64,000 nucleotides of DNA from Sorghum bicolor (GCF_000003195.3 NC_012877.2:16671344-16735343); one strand, 5' to 3'; positions 11,496 to 24,847 are shown, counted from the first letter of the stretch. The notes: generated by a model from the letters alone, not told the origin. A program made the numbers and translations.

Positions 11496-12365
11496 TGTAA
11501 TATAACACACAAAAACTTTACAGCCTGGAACTAAACAAGCCCCTAAAGCTGACTATTTCTTAGTGTTTGCTAGCAAAGTGACTTCACTTTCTATAGCCAA
11601 CTTTGCCTATAATTTAGAACTTCACTTTTAGTGTCCTGTAGCTAATTTTACCTATAATTTAGAATGTGAGGGAGTACCTCAACTCCTCTTCATTGCAAAC
11701 CTAATGACATTTTGGGGTGCTAAGAGAATTCCATCCACAAGTACATTTTTCCCCTAACATTAACAGCCCCTTCACAAGCATAAGTCTAAAAAGGAAGAGA
11801 AAGAAATGATTCCACATTATTTTGATATATTCACTGTCAGATCCCTACAAGTAAAAAACAAGTTAATTTTCCATCTCAAAATAAAAGGGGGAAAAGAAAA
11901 TAGTCTATGAACAGCATGAATTGCAAAGGCTTTTCCTTTGTTTTGAAACAATCAAATAGCGCCTGATGAGACTTACATTGTTTATACCATGATCAAAGAA
12001 TATGTATGAACATTGTACAGATAGGTCCATCTTCCTGTTGTACAACAATTGATTCGACTCTGGTACAATTAGAACAGCTAGACTATGCACTATTTTTTTT
12101 TTCCATTTGCTATATTGAATTTCAGAGTAAAGAATATGCGACTCAACAAGAACAGCTAGGCTGTTACCAAAGATGAATCTAATTTAACAACAGGTCATGT
12201 CGCCTCAAAACATATCAATCATAGGTTTTCAAGGTATTGCCATTCATTACAGATGCAAGTCATTTGGGTTAGAACTTGGTGGTGATTCAGCGACTTATTG
12301 GGTCAGCATCTCATTTCAGGCTATCCGCCCTCTGGTTAGCTCCTCTATATTTCTTCAATGTACTA
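11496..12365. other. Downstream flank of the glycosylase gene
   Basis: No gene is seen. The part next to 12365 should contain the 3' UTR of the minus-strand glycosylase gene. I could not place a poly(A) site with confidence. The sequence at 11517-11555 resembles the end of a grass MITE (GTTTAGTTCC in reverse) but has no visible partner. Confidence 0.35.
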
Positions 12366-15300
12366 TTATTCTTCCTCTCTTGCTGCTCCAGGCTTTCTGC
12401 CTCTAACAACCTTGCTGGCAGGAAAATGCAACCTTGCATAAAGGGGCCTTGGTGCCCTCACCGTCCTATCAAAGCCCCTCACACAAACAAATCCTGAAAT
12501 TTCAGGACAGAAAGCAACTACGTATAAGCAAGTTATAATTGATAAAATAAAGTTTGTAGTTGCTAAACATTAAGCTTGCACAATTGCTCTAGGGCCGGCA
12601 AGTTTTACACAAAAGATAGAATACAGTATATGCATGAATCATGAATGCAATTGTACAAAATGTATGGTTTCTCAAACTGAGCATAGAAATCTTAACTCAG
12701 TTGAAACTGCAAGACACAGACAAAGTGTTTGCTAGAGTAACAATCATTGTGCTCCCAGGACACCGAAGTAAAAAAATAAAAAAAAAATAAAAAAAAAGGA
12801 CCCCAAAACTAGCATGTTCTTCCTTTTTTTTTGCATATTTCCTTGTCATATATTATAATATTCCAGCACTAAGAAAATGGAAAAAACAATAAGCATCTCA
12901 GATTTATTTGGGAATGACCAAAACTAGCATGTTCTTCCTTTTTTTTTGCATATTCTTTGTCATATATTATAATATTTTCATAGTTTTACATTGAGAAAGC
13001 CGTACCAGCACTAAGAAAATGGAAAAAACAATAAGCATCCCAGATTGATTTGGGAGTGGACCAAAATTAATGTAAACTGACACATTTTACAGTGGAGAGT
13101 TCAGCTGACCAGTAGAACATTCATTGATTCAGTTATTCCCTTATAACCAAAAAAAAGTAAAGGTAGTTGCATTATTTGTGGGTCCCATATGCAGCCGGTT
13201 GTTTCCTATACCTTGATCTTGCATTAAAAGTGCTCATTTTCATTAGTGGCATCCCCTCACAAATTTTTGCCCTTATCTGTCAGTTCTATCCATTTGCTGT
13301 CAGTGGGTCACAATAGAGGGCAACCTATTGGCCCATATATTATGTAAATTTACCTTCCCTATGACGTGCAAGCTTGGGTCACACAATAGTCGGCTCCCCA
13401 CCCTCAGGAAGCAGGCACCATCCTACCACTCAGTTGTGATGATAAACTCATCTACATATTCAAAGCATCTCCAGCAGTACCCTATCCCCATGAAACTGCC
13501 ATATTGGGGATAACTATGTTTTTTTTCTTGCTCCAGCAGTTCCCTAGCTCCTTTTTTTTTGGTGGCCATCAATATTGAGAGTTAAGCCTAGTGCTTCTCT
13601 CTAGTTATCTTGTTATCTAGCTTATCTTTCCGTTAAAGCTGTACTCAGCTCTTATCTTAGCTTTATGCCTAGCAGCTAAGGCAGCCATGGTTATTGCTGC
13701 CATCTATTCCTAGATCCAGAATTTACTTGTGTTACCTGGCCAACAAATATTTCTCTCATCTCCCCTCAAATAGAGAGGGAGTTGTATCCCCCCCCAACAC
13801 ACACAATAGCATGAAGGCCACCCCAACTACCATTTTTCAATCAACTTTTCTACCACACACCTGTGAGACCCACCTTTCATATGGGTATTGGGGGGAGATA
13901 CATTCTGTAGCAACTCCCCCAATATTCATAAAATTATTATTGGGCTACCCCAATACATATATATTTGGGGATAGATTATTGGGGAACTGGAGCAGATGAT
14001 CTTAGCTTCCAACCTCCACTAATGGAGATCAGCCATTCACTCCTCTTACTTTTACCCCTTACCTTTCCCCGGCTAGCTCCAAAGACGCCATACAATTCGA
14101 GCTGTTGTGGCCATTACTGTCCCCACAAACTAAGACAGCAATGGGAAGAGGTCAAAGAGGTAATTACTGAATGATATTCGGTAATCATTATTATTTATCG
14201 TGACCAAACTCTCAGTCTTTCCAAACTCATGCAACAAATCAAACAAATTAATTGAGAAAAGGAATAAATAAGTCGAAAATGAGAATAACTACCTTCAGTA
14301 GGTTTATACACATCAAGAAAAAGCAATGGTTAGCAATGATTGTGCTACGAAGGAAATAGTTAACAATTGATGCTTGGTATGATTGGAGAAAAGATGAATA
14401 AACAAAAAAAAACAACTAAACCTTCCGTAGTTCCATGTTAAGACACCAAAAAGACAATGGTGATTGTTGCCGGAAGTTAGGGCCATGGGGGCGGTCAACT
14501 AGATGCAAGAGTGTGTGCTCATGTATGCATTAAGATCGCCACCATACTAATAGACTTGCTGCCTAATCAATAACTTGTTAAGACTAGATGTACTAGTCTA
14601 CCAAGTCAAACAGCTGGGCCAGTAGTTTTTTTTTATCGAACACGCAGGAGAACTATGTATCTTTATATTTTAGAAAAATCAATGTTTTTCTATGTGCTAG
14701 GCGGTTTCTAGGAGACCCGCCGCCACCTAAGCGTTTTCTAGGCGGTGGCTAATACACACATATATATGTTGAAAAAAAGAAAAAGAAAACAGGAGATAAG
14801 TGGACTTCACTAAAGAGAAAGGCCCTTACAACAGAAAACTGCCCAAAGCCCAAGTCCCCTAGCCATCCCTTCTTTCTCCTCTGAAAACGGCCCAAAGCCC
14901 ACGTTTCCAACCTTCTTTCTCCTCTGCTCGGTCTCTCCTGCAGTCCCGATGCCGCAAAGCCACCGCCGCCACTGGATCCTCTCCCGCACATCTCTCTCTC
15001 TCTCTCTCGGCCTTCTCTGGTCGGCGTGCCGCCTGCACATGCATGCGCCTGCCGCCCACCCCTCCTCCTCCCCCACTGGCGATCTCCGCCTGCCGCATGC
15101 TGCTCCTACCCCACTGGTGACCTCCGCTCGCTGCTCCCTTCCTCCTCCGCCGCCCAACGTCTGCCTACACCCCTAGGCGAGGTGGTACCCTCCGTGCAGT
15201 GCCTAGTCATGCCTAGGTGACCGCGAAATCTCGCCTTGTTGAACATTGAGAAAAATGGTGCCAGCTATTAGTGGGGACTTGACTTGATGATTTAATAACG

Positions 15301-18300
15301 TTATTAGTGGTCCTATGATGCCAGATGTTCAACATTAATACCATTCTCATAGTTTTTTTTTTTGGGAAAACGCAGGAGAGCTGCGTTTCATTATATTATA
15401 GAGATAAAACATAAGTTGGGTCCCCAACAGGCTCCTCACTCGTACGGGGACCAAATGGTGTTGGTACCAGGATTCTTGTAAGCAATAGTATATTTGTGGG
15501 ACTCAACTCTAGATTTGTTCATTGTAAGCATACATCATAAAAGTAAGAAGATAAAATGGGTACCTCTCCAAAAGCATTGTTGTATCTCTTCAGTCGTTAA
15601 ACCTGCCAGCAAAAACATGTAACATAGTTAGAGCTCGGTAAACGTCAGAGGTGTACTCAGATGATGGTTTAATCATGACCATGAACCTTGGTTATTGCTG
15701 GGTTCTGTCTTCCATTTTCAAGCTATATGTTCAATGTTACAGAATCTCATAGCCAGCACTAAGGAACAAACTTCGGGAAAAAGTAAAATGTTTATGCAAA
15801 GGTCAAACTCTTGGTTATCATCTGGAGGAGCAAAAGTTTTATGCTGAAGCTTTTGGGAACTTGCTGGAGCCCGTAAGCTTCAAGAACTAGGTTGTAGTGG
15901 GGGCTTGTTTAATCAGCTGTTTGGTCGGATCGCTATTTTTCTATCCCACGTGTTTTTTTTCCTATTCTGTACCGCAATCCTCCTGTTCTCCTAGGTGGTC
16001 AGAGTGGTTGCTTGTAAGGCACCAGTTTCTCCTCTCTTTAATACAAAGGTGCAGCCCTCGTGCATGTTTGAGGAAAAAAAAACTACCTCTAAATATTGTA
16101 GGAACTGAGGTTCCAAAGTAAACAGTTCGTCTTGGGAGGTCCCATATCCAACTTCGTGGGACATCAATTGGATTTTGGCTTGAGTAATGGTCAGCAAATA
16201 CCTGCATAATGACACTTGTACCACTGATAAATCTGATGGGCCACGAGTCATTTCTTTTACTGTATAGCAAAAATTATTACATATGATAACTAATGTTCAC
16301 CTCATTAACTTGAAAATATGTCCCATTAAGTGGGAAGCTTCCTCTCATTGCTGTTCGGCATGGTATCTGCTTAAATTTGACCAAACAATGAGCACTTTTA
16401 GTTCATAGATATATATAATACCCAACACACAAAAATTAAAAAAAAAACTCAAAGGAAACTTGCCAAAAGTGTTCCTCTGACTTTCTGAGCCTGCGTTTCT
16501 CGTATGCTGTTGCAACTAAAGCATGTTGAACTTCCACATAGTCTACCAGTCTCCCCTGAATCACAGAATGTCTTCGGTGCATCGGTTGATTGTGCAGTTT
16601 CACCTGTTCAATTCTTGAACATTAGAGGAATTTAGACGAACAAAGGGCTCAAGCAAATGATCTTGCCTGGGGTCCATATGGAAAGAAGATATGGACAGGG
16701 ATCATCTGGTTCTCTCTGTTCGAACTGCAAAGATACAGACAAACCTAAATTTGGGATGAATATTCAACACAAAAGCAGTGTTTAGTTGATATCTACTGGG
16801 AACTTACTCCTTCAAGAAGAGGGTGTGAATCCGGCAGTTCATAACTGCAAGCACATCAAAGTAAACAGGTTAAAAAGATAGGTGTGGACCTCATCAGTGA
16901 TACAGATAGTGCAAAGGAAATCAAATTTTGTCAAGGCCAATGTCATACACTTGGTGTTCTGTCCTCAGACGACTGACATTCTTGAGCTTTGGAGTTGGAA
17001 TGGAAGCAGCATCAGGAGTGATGGCAACCAATGCCTTTGACATATCAGCATATTCAATCTCAACATTGTTTGCTTGCATATAGTTCTTCAAGTTTTGTGT
17101 AAACTCCTCAATATTAAGATTAATGGTAGGAATTTCATCAGGGTCTTCACAAAAGAAATCCTCTATTGCACCCTCCTTTGCCTCTACATTTTCAGGTTCA
17201 GGTTCTGGGCTCAGTGGTTCCTCAATGATTGGCTGATGGTTATCAGAAACAGCATGCTTAGGATAATTTGCAGTCCACTCAAGTTGGCCAACGGTCCCTG
17301 AATTTATGTATATTGGGTGACAAAACTCTGCAACATTTGGATCTTCCGATGTAGCCAAACGTTTTTCTTCGGGTGCAGGAAGAGCAAGCCTAGCACTGTA
17401 TTCATAAAAGAGTGTTACCAAATGTCTCTCAATGTGCAGTATTAAATTGCAGCACGCAAAATTTTGAAATTGACATAAAAAAGAACAGTATTCCAGTTAG
17501 TAGAATGGACATTTCAAAGCACAGAAAATGCAACAAGCAAGCTAACGACTTCTTTGTTTTTCACTAAATGCAACAAACCAGTAACTTTTTTAGTTTTTTC
17601 ACTAAAGTCAATTATAACATTAATCAAAGCTCAAACTGGAGTGAACTAAGGGTCGCTGGCAATGTCACAACTATGGTTCCATAGCTACAAGACATTCTGG
17701 ATATGAAGTGAATTTTAGCAACTGCAAAAACAGAGCAAATGACTTTTCCCTGAAAGGAAGCTCACTCTCTTTCGTAAACTAGGAGATTTGTCTATAATAA
17801 CAATGAAATAACTTTCTTGATAGCTAAAAGATTATCTGGAATGTCAATATCATGACATTCACGGTGTTGATAAATACATGAGAGAATATCCAGCCCTACT
17901 TTAAGTGCTCCCATGCTCCTGCAGTAAGAATTACATCTAAAAGTGCATAGAAATATTGAACAAAAATATGGGTACATAAATCATGCAATATCTATACTCA
18001 TGCAAAATTTGAGCTTAAACAAAAATTTGTGCAAGGAGAAACAAAAGACGAATCAGCATGTCAACTAAGGCAGGTTGCAGACCACACATGCACAGTTCAC
18101 AGTTGCACCTGCATCAATTGACATCCTGATTTCTCTTTTCACAAATACTATCTGTTCAAGTCAAAACTTTTGCGTGAATATGGATGATTTATTATTGTTG
18201 TAAACTTTCATGCACTTTTAGATGTAAGTTTTATTCAGGGGAGCACAGGAACACCTAAAGAGGTGGGATTGGGAACACCAGATATTCTCTCGTAACTACA

Positions 18301-21300
18301 CATATAGTTCAATGCAACAACTAATGAACAGTACCCTACATATATGTAGAGTCTAAATAACATAATTCAGCAAGTCCATTAGCTGAATAACAAGGATCTT
18401 GCATTTCCTGGAATTACCTTGCGAATGCACTAGCAAAGTGCTTACATTCAACTCTCATTGGACATGAATTGCAATTAGGCTTACTTTTTGTGCAGAAAAC
18501 CTAAGTGGACCATAGAGAAAAGGTAAGTCAGTTCATAGTAAACCAGGCATTGTTAGATCATTTTATTTTTTATTTTTATTTTGCTTCATGTATCACCTTT
18601 CCAAAAGTAATCATTTGGTAGTGAAGCTCATACCTGCACATTGGAAGGCATCATTGAATCTAGCCAGCTAAATATAGTATTAAAAGTATTGATTGAACTA
18701 ATCTTACAATGTACGTTGATCTAGCTTGCATAGTCTAGGCCAAAGGTACTTCTGTATTTGCTCCAGCATGGGATACCTTCAGCAGTACAATATCAGACTT
18801 ATGCCACATATGCACTCTGGGTGATCATGTACATATAAAGAACTGTAGAGAATAACGATACATACATTTCCAATAGGTGCAACTGAAGAGACTCTGGCAG
18901 TGGTTGAAGTGGCACCCATCCAAGCCTCACACATATCCGACCAACATTTGTGTCCACCTAGGGAATCAACATACAGAGCTTCAGAATAAGGAATATACTT
19001 GAAAAAAAAACTTTAGGAAGTTGAGCAACAAAGAACATACTGGAAAAGCCATATGATGTAGGGTCAAGAGGCGAACGCACTCAACACTTTTGAGTCCAAG
19101 CCCTCTAATGCTTAGAAGGAAGTCCCTGGAATAATCAGAAGAAATGTGCATGGCACATTAAAAAACAGCAATGACACCTTAAATGAAATATTGAGCTACT
19201 GATATGATTACAAAGGTGTGATGCGCATGAAGTTTTTTTGTTTTCACTGTCCAATTTGTAGTTAATACTTTGACAAGACCAGCTAAAGATTGCATTGATG
19301 ACAAATTTACTGAAGCCTGAATCAATGTCCTTTTTTCATTATTTTTAATCAATATTACTTGTTGGACTCTTCAGGTTTGGTCGTGTGAAACATGCAGTAG
19401 CATCATAAATTCATATGAGTGCTACAAAGGGTCTTATAAGATTAGGAACTCGGTAATTCTTATAATCTTCTCAGTGTATTCCACTAGACTTTACTTTGCT
19501 TTGTCCGGTTGAACATCTCTTAGCCATTCAAGATCAATGCTTCCATGGTCTGTCACCAATCGGTCAAGGAACTCCTGTGCAAAGGTGGTCAAAACTTTAA
19601 ATTGGTTCAAGCTAATATTGTAGTGCAAATAAATATCAAATCAAAATATGGGTGCATGCTTGAACAATTAGAACTTTTTGGAGAGTTTTCTTCTACTAGA
19701 TTTACCTTTATCCGTTCTGCTAGCATGTTATTCATTCCTCTCTCTCTGATAGTTTCAGATATTTCCCGCACTTCTGCTTGCCTAACTGCCTCCCAGTCAA
19801 CAGTATCCCTTGCATCATGACTTCTTTGTTTATCCCCACCATTAGAAAGCACTTCTTTTCGTAAACTGTCCCAGTCATAAGTTTTCTTTTTAGGTGGGCC
19901 CCGTACCTTCTTAGCTTTTGATCCATTTTGTTGAGCTTCTGACAGCCCCTTTTGAGTACCAATGAAATTCTGTGTTGAGCCTGAAGCAACTCCTTGCAAG
20001 ACCTCTGAATGAGAGTTCTGGTTTTCACACAAGGTTGAAGATTGATGCCTTTCATGTGATGCTGTCTGAACTCTGGCATCATTGTCCTGTTGGCCACATC
20101 CTGATTGAAATTGTTCAGCACCTATTTGCTCTGTTGAGTTAGTGTACACCTCTTGACGATTTGAATACACAAGTGGTTCCACAAAAGAAGCTTCAGTTTT
20201 GTTCCTCAAAACATCATTTCCACAGGACGAGTGCTCCTTGAAAAATGGTACTTTGTCTGAACTATGTAATGGTTGGAAGTTTTGTTTAATTACTGGTGCA
20301 AAGTCGCCTTGTTGCAAAGGATCAGTAGGGTAAAGACTAGCCTCAGATTGTGTGACACTGGAAAGATTCACTCTATCAGGGCCGGTGCGGAATGATTTAT
20401 CCATATGGCTGAAACATGACACACCTGTGAAATCAGACTCGCTATTCTGAACATAGGGCATAGAAGTATGCAATGGCTGATATGATCTGTTTAGATCAAG
20501 CAACACTCCCTTGTTCACATCTGAAACTGGAAGCGGATTAAGTCCATAAAATTCTGATAATCCGAGCATGCCTTTTGGATCTTGAATTGGCAGAAATGCT
20601 GTGTAGTCGGTTGAGCTGCCAGTCCCACTGGATATATTTCTCATGATACAGCCCTCTTCGGTGAAATTTTGCAACGAACTAGAACCTATTGGATCGATTC
20701 TACGATAGAGGTAATCTGGGGAATTCTGGGAAGAAACAGCAGAATTTTGAGAAGAAAAAACATCCTCCGATGATCCATCTTCAGTTTCTATCACACTTGA
20801 AAAGCCGGTAGATGGAAAAACAGGTCCTGATAGCCCATTTCCGTGGGATCCAGTTAGTGATTTCCTATAAGAGACATGGCATCCTCCAGTTGCACGGTTT
20901 ACTCCATACCCGGCAGAGCTTCCGATCAATTCGTTACTATTACTTTCTTCATTATCTTCTGTAGTAATTAATGATCTAACGTCACTTATCTCTTCAATGG
21001 ATATCTTGCCCTGCAATTTGATAGAATCACCAAACAGTCCAGAACAACTATGCTTCTGTTCAGGGGTATGACACATCTCAGCCACAGGTTTTTCAGGGAC
21101 CTCTGTCTTAGCAGGAAATTTGGCAGCAACCCCCATGAAAGCAGAACTGAAAAAAGAAAAGGACTAAAATTGGTGTATATATATATGCTAAATTGCACAA
21201 CATATTCTTACTTCAATTAGGCTAGAAGTATATATTTCACCTAGAAAGATGATCTGAAACATTCTGGGTAAGAAATACACCCACAACTGAGTCCACAACT

Positions 21301-24300
21301 GATCCTTTCCATCGAGAGAAACGCCTGTCCCCTGTAAACAAATAAGATTATATAAAAAGTTAACTTTTGTTGTGAAAACAAAAACACATGTCCTCTGTCA
21401 TCTCACACACACTATGCAAAGAAGATCCACATCTTATGAATTATTACAGTGTCCCATGTTACATTGTGAATCACTGTTTACTCAGGTATGACCCTTTATC
21501 ACAGACTACATGGTTTCTGTTCTTCAAGTCTCCAAAATGCAACTGTGGCTATCAAATTTCTATAACCATACAAGCTTACTATTTGTCTATTTAGTGCAAA
21601 GTTAATATGATTTTTTTCATGTTACCAATCTGAATATTTTCGAAATATAGATCAACGATTAAAAAGGCCTGACTGATGGAAACAAGAACCTGAGATAATG
21701 AGTACAGAATATATATAGAAAAGGAATACTAGAAATATAAAATTGAAAGGGTTTCCATACCCTGAACTAGATGCATACGAGCAATGAATGAATCAACCCG
21801 TCCTCTGAACACTCTTCTTTCTTCGTCAAGCCACTTCTCTTTATCCTTGTCCAACCCTTCAGCACCATCACCCATATCTGGCCCCATTAATAAGTTCCAC
21901 ATCATAGTGGTGACCGGATCGATGTTCACTTTGGCCCGAGAACGGCTTTTCTTTGTCTTCCCCTTAAATGCAACCAGTGCACCAAATTCACCTTGATAAG
22001 GAACAAGAGCATTTTTGGGTACCTCTGCCACAACCTTGTCTGGTCCGTTTATGCTTAAGAGCTTAATCTTTTGAATTATGCCATCTAAAGGATCACTACT
22101 ATGAGGAATGACACCTCCATGAATCTCCTTATCTTGGTCAGAACTCTTTGACTCCACAGTTGACATTCTAGGAGTAATTCGAGTGGAAGGTTCAGAAGCA
22201 TAAGTAATACCATTGGAGTTTACTACTTTTCTTGGGCGGCCCCTTTTTCTTGGCTTCTCAGTGAAGTTTGCTTCTGCATTTACTCTAGAAGAGTTAAGAT
22301 TGTAGTTCCCATTTGTGGTTGGTTGGCTTGCTCGTTGGGTAAGGGATCTAACAACTTCATCACTTGTAATTCTGATATGCACATCAGTAGTAGCAGCAGT
22401 GCAGTGGTTATGGCCCTCTTGACTGGAAGTATTCTGTGTTTCAGACAAGACTGGCACCTTAGCCACAACGTTTTCTAAGCATTGATGTTGATGAATACCA
22501 TTACTCTGAATATAGTTGTCTGTGGATGGATTCACTGTGCCACTCGATAACTGTGTGTTCCCTGTTGTTAAGTATCCAGACCATTTATTTGGTAAAGCAA
22601 AATTGTCGCTAGAGTGATGTGGCCTAGATGTAATTTCCCAAGGTTGAATTTGATGCACTCCGTTCCTCAGGATATTACTTTCTCCCAATTGGTTCACAGT
22701 ACTGCCAGGCAATGGTACGTTCTGCGCAGTGAAGCTTCGGAACTGTTTATTAGGTAAAGCAATCAATCCTTCGTCAGCAATATTTTGCAGAGCAAGTCCA
22801 GTACGTTCATGGATCATATTGTTTTGTGACGTAACAAAGTTAATCATTTGTTGTGAAGCTTGTGATTTCTCAAGGGCCATCAACCTTTGTATGTCAGCCA
22901 AGGTACCAATTCCAGGGTTCATAGCTGAAACTTTCTTTGTGATCGAACCATCAGAAAATGCTGATGAGGAAGAAAGCATTCCCGTAGTTCTGCTGAGGTT
23001 ATTGGTATGATCCTCTGGTCTCATCCTTTTGCATGCTTCAGGATAATAAGATGTTTGAGAGCTAGTCGAAAGGGGGTCATCACTATAGAACTTCCTTGTT
23101 CTATTTGAGTTAATAAAGTCGACGCCAAAAGAAATCTGATGACCACTGATAGCATTGTGTTCTCTTTTTTTACCCATTGCATGAACATCTGAATATCCTG
23201 GAAAATCATGAAAACAAAAATCTGCTCCAGTTTGGTAGTTACTATTGGTAGAAAACTTCAAGTAATCATTCTCCACAGAAAACTCATTCAGATTTCCATT
23301 CATCATATCCCTTTCATTATTCTTGGGAGGTACAAATGGAATTTCTGGAAGTCTATAGCATTGGGCCATTTGTTTGATTATTGCGCCTTCGGCTATACAA
23401 GCTTCAGGATTGAAATTGCCCCCCACTGACACCCTTTCAGTATACTGAGAAGCTGCTGTCATATTTTCTGGAATTCTATAACTATTAAGCATCTGATAAT
23501 GTTTTGGTGATTTTTCTGTACAATCTTGAGATGTGCTTATGTATTGGTCAGAATTGGCTGATGGGTGTCGCATATGATCTACCGAGCTGGTGAGATGAGA
23601 GACACATCTAACTGGCAGACTAGAATTAGAATCCAGTAACTCATTTGTTTGAATTTTTTCTCTTAAACCAAATTGTCCAGAGCTGTCCATTAGACTAGAA
23701 TAATTGGTTGGCATCTGACTTGCTATAGAATTGTTCAGATCAAAATTGACTATTTTAGGAATGCATTCTGCCTGTAATTCTTGTATATCAACTATTGGGT
23801 CAACTGAACTAATAGAACTTCTTGTACCACCCCACTGGCATGATACATTGACATTACTTCTTTCAACTCCAGATAATGATGGCTGTGTGTCCCCAGGACA
23901 AGTATGTATCTCCGTTTCCTGTGTTTGCAATACCAGATCCAAATGTCCATGCTGGTCCTTCACATCAAAGTCCAAACATCTTTGGGCTACTCCTGGTTTA
24001 GCTCTAGTGTGTGTATCAGCACCTCCTGATGGAATTTGTTCGGCTGGTGTGCTAAGTCCCTTCCTCCTGACATAATTTCTCTTTCCACTAGGCTGATTCC
24101 CATTTTCCTTGGGAGGCTTTGGAGTTTTAGGCTTCTGCAACTTTGCTGATTGTCCTTCTTTAATGACCTTTGGCCTATGTTTTTTCCTCTTAGGTTTTTG
24201 AACCAATTTTCCATTTGTGTCAGTACCTTCAACTGCTCCAGCATTATTAACAGCTTGTGAGTTAGCAGATAACTTTTCAGATGTCACAGGGGGGTTGACT

Positions 24301-24389
24301 TCTCTGGTACCCAGCTCAATGGAAGATTCCACCTGAAAGGGCACGGAAGAAGTTGCGAAACACAGATTGATACCATGAGGTACATGCAT
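12366..24389 (-). CDS. ROS1: DEMETER/ROS1-family 5-methylcytosine DNA glycosylase, 17 coding exons
   Basis: This is a nuclear bifunctional glycosylase/lyase of active DNA demethylation. Exons I traced (high to low): 24389-21761, 21331-21241, 21146-19706, 19574-19495, 19125-19041, 18957-18866, 18776-18708, 18633-18597, 18500-18418, 17395-16949, 16844-16808, 16724-16667, 16603-16464, 16366-16301, 16201-16087, 15602-15564, 12493-12366. They join in phase to 1,878 codons. Visible features: a Lys-rich stretch near residue 66; an AT-hook-like KRGRPRK near 716; domain A across exons 1-3; helix-hairpin-helix with catalytic Lys1426 in exon 5; catalytic Asp1444 in VDTNVGR (exon 6); a 4Fe-4S cluster formed by Cys1511, 1518, 1521 and 1527; and the C-terminal RRM-like domain from about 1685. 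Length fits the family. Two introns start with GC. The start is the first in-frame ATG after a stop. Which grass paralogue it is was not determined. Confidence 0.93.
12803..13057. repeat. Diverged tandem duplication in the last intron
   Basis: Two copies start with CCAAAACTAGCATGTTCTTC at about 12803 and 12918 and run through AAGAAAATGGAAAAAACAAT. The second copy is longer by about 30 bp, which contain TTTTCATAGTTTTACATTG. Confidence 0.8.
13455..14003. mobile_element. Possible non-autonomous TIR element
   Basis: The left end CATCTCCAGCAGTACCCTAT and the right end, read in reverse (CATCTGCTCCAGTTCCCCAA), resemble the CATCTCCAGCAG inverted repeats of grass hAT-type MITEs. The interior repeats the TTGGGG/CCCCAA motif. 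I could not find a clean target duplication, and a smaller insertion may lie near 13545-13690. Confidence 0.35.
14625..14671 (-). repeat. LINE-like 3' tail fragment
   Basis: Poly-T followed by a motif like CGAACACGCAGGAGAACT resembles, in reverse, the ...GCTCTCCTGCGTTTTCG-poly(A) tail of grass LINEs. The same motif occurs at 15345-15420. The family assignment is from memory. Confidence 0.35.
14680..15248. mobile_element. hAT-type non-autonomous transposon, 569 bp
   Basis: Ends CAATGTT...AACATTG are flanked by a perfect 8-bp target duplication AGAAAAAT (14672-14679 and 15249-15256). The subterminal regions are rich in CCTAGGCGG/CCTAGGTG motifs. The GC-rich interior (about 14870-15170) looks like foreign, exon-like sequence but matches nothing I recognise. 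It sits in the last intron of the glycosylase gene. Confidence 0.75.
15345..15420 (-). repeat. LINE-like 3' tail fragment
   Basis: A run of 13 T is followed by GGGAAAACGCAGGAGAGCTG. In reverse this is a poly(A)-terminated LINE-like 3' end. No LINE coding sequence is attached. Confidence 0.4.
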
Positions 24390-24481
24390 CCTTTGCCCTA
24401 GACCCTCCTGTATATTTCTGTAACTTATGGTGCCAGTCAAATTGTTATCCAAATGAGGTGCATCATATCAGCCGACTTCAC
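24390..24481 (-). other. 5' UTR exon 2 of the glycosylase gene
   Basis: On the minus strand, CTCTCACAG ending at 24482 is a good acceptor. The exon then contains an in-frame stop and a short uORF before the ATG at 24389-24387. Confidence 0.5.
24437..24466 (-). CDS. uORF in the glycosylase leader, 9 codons
   Basis: Minus-strand ATGATGCACCTCATTTGG opens a nine-residue frame that ends in TGA 47 bp before the main start. Short upstream frames commonly lower translation of the main frame. Whether this one is used depends on the transcript start and the leader splice. Confidence 0.35.
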   Translation of the reverse strand: MMHLIWITI

Positions 24482-24847
24482 CTGTGAGAGTCATGAAGAC
24501 ACAATACAGTCACGTAATATTCAAAAGGTCACAGTTTATATTATAAAAAAACAGTACAGCGAGTCAGTTCACTCGTTACAACTTGAAACATCAATGCAAG
24601 AGACTCTAAATAATATCGATGGTTCTTGAATTTTGTTTAAGCTACGACAGCAAGCATCTAGTCAAGACATTCTTCATATGAAATCTCGACACGTACATTC
24701 GAACATGGGAACAAAAGGGTCTACGTGACGAACACAGAGAGGCACACCAGATCTATCAATAACAGCACGCATGCCGGACGGATCACCAGAAATGGGAAAA
24801 ACGGGGACAGAGGACGGGAGAGAATCTTGGTTGGACGCGAGACTCAC
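24482..24847 (-). other. Leader intron of the glycosylase gene
   Basis: The donor is CGACGG/GTGAGTC, with GT beginning at 24847. The acceptor CTCTCACAG ends at 24482. The AT-rich sequence between these points contrasts with the GC-rich exon upstream. Inferred from splice consensus only. Confidence 0.5.

Larger units (their letters stand above)
12494..15563 (-). other. Last intron (3.07 kb) of the glycosylase gene
   Basis: The GT donor follows CWRG at 15564, and the CAG acceptor precedes FVCVRGFD at 12493. The intron is many times longer than the others and holds a tandem duplication, a hAT element and LINE-like tails. The final exon encodes only 42 residues, but these belong to the conserved C-terminal domain. 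Confidence 0.85.

Noticed and set aside
24390..24452. Extending the glycosylase N-terminus to 24452
   Set aside because: The codon there is TTG, not ATG, and an in-frame TGA lies just upstream. The first ATG is at 24389.
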